DNA from: Pseudomonadota bacterium
Lineage (GTDB): Bacteria > Pseudomonadota > Gammaproteobacteria > Burkholderiales > SG8-41
DNA: 6,064 bases
Direction: 5' to 3'
NCBI GenBank assembly: GCA_023431245.1
Contig: JAEYXO010000027.1
Span: 1 to 6,064 of the forward strand
The translations under genes and the position numbers were made by a program. Positions 5,699-6,064 of the stretch are shown in pieces. Numbering within the stretch: position 1 is the first letter of the stretch; the number at the start of each line of letters is the position of its first letter. The notes below the pieces were generated by a model. That model searched no databases and was not told where the DNA came from. It saw nothing but the letters and a program-made list of their open reading frames with translations.

Positions 5699-6064
5699 AT
5701 GCCCGAAGTCCTCGAAAGCCGCATCCACGCCCCCACTGCCGCGCGCGGGCTGCGTTACGGCGTGGTGCTGCAGCGCCTGGCGCTGGTCGCCTTCATCGTT
5801 GCGGTCTGGTGGCTGCTCGCGCTGCGGGTGCCGCATTACGTACTGCCCGGACCGGCACGGGTGTGGGAGGCGCTGACGCTGATCTCGGACAGCGGCACGC
5901 TGTGGCAGGACCTCGGCATCACGCTGGGGCGTGTCGCCACCGGTTTCGTGCTGGCAACGCTGATCGGCCTGCCGCTGGGCATCATCTTCGGCGCCAGCCG
6001 GCGCCTCGGCGAATTCTTCGAACCGATCATCCCGGTGATGAACACGGTGTCCTCGGCAATCTGG
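5699..6064 (+). CDS. ABC transporter permease, SsuC/TauC-like, partial (C-terminus beyond the right edge)
   Basis: Inner-membrane permease subunit of an ABC importer of the nitrate/sulfonate/taurine/thiamine-precursor type. The 122 visible codons are about half of a usual 250-280. After a short cytoplasmic N-terminus there is a first helix at about residues 24-42 (LQRLALVAFIVAVWWLLAL), the family's VLPGPARVWEAL at 48-59, then TLGRVATGFVLATLIGLPLG at 75-94 and the start of the next segment, FGASRRLGEFFEPIIPVMNT. The EAA loop that contacts the ATPase lies beyond the window. ATG 5699 is the first in-frame ATG after the TGA at 5633-5635; no clear Shine-Dalgarno is seen. The related family members import aliphatic sulfonates and taurine, which would fit the thiol dioxygenase upstream, but the specificity lies in a binding protein not seen here. 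Confidence 0.9.
   Translation, partial: MPEVLESRIHAPTAARGLRYGVVLQRLALVAFIVAVWWLLALRVPHYVLPGPARVWEALTLISDSGTLWQDLGITLGRVATGFVLATLIGLPLGIIFGASRRLGEFFEPIIPVMNTVSSAIW

Overview
The window is GC-rich and gene-dense, with short intergenic gaps. Its gene families (MFS carrier, GntR/FCD regulator, MDR oxidoreductase, AMP-forming CoA ligase, PaaI thioesterase, SsuC/TauC-type ABC permease) are typical of accessory carbon or organosulfur catabolism in Proteobacteria. A betaproteobacterium is my best guess, but no marker gene is present to prove it.

Layout. Positions 1-883 (minus strand) hold the N-terminal three quarters of an MFS transporter that runs off the left edge. It diverges from a plus-strand series across about 190 bases containing a perfect 10-bp palindrome on a TTGACA -35 box. 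The plus-strand series is: a GntR-family FCD regulator (1076-1777); a cysteine-dioxygenase-type thiol dioxygenase (1781-2278, only 3 bases after the regulator); an MDR-family NAD(P)H:quinone oxidoreductase-like gene (2371-3375) broken by one in-frame amber codon at 2647-2649; an intergenic inverted repeat (3391-3499); an AMP-forming acyl-CoA ligase (3537-5087); a PaaI-like hotdog thioesterase (5151-5579); a second intergenic inverted repeat with 8-base periodicity (5591-5668); and the first 122 codons of an ABC importer permease (5699 to the right edge).

How the genes may work together (inference). The thiol dioxygenase keeps the recognisable catalytic and substrate-binding residues of cysteine dioxygenase. 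A sulfinate product could be activated by the CoA ligase, with the thioesterase recycling CoA, and the flanking MFS and ABC systems could bring substrates in. This suggests a thiol or sulfonate/sulfinate catabolic island controlled by the GntR regulator, but no desulfinase or sulfite-handling gene is visible here, so the substrate remains open. The MDR gene is either decaying, a sequencing error, or translated as two pieces: a Shine-Dalgarno-like AAAAAAGG and an ATG follow the stop directly.

The most unusual items are the amber-split oxidoreductase, a Cys-Tyr pair in the dioxygenase that resembles the eukaryotic CDO cofactor, a promoter/operator that would make the regulator mRNA nearly leaderless, and the two structured repeats. 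I see no RNA gene, insertion sequence or CRISPR array.
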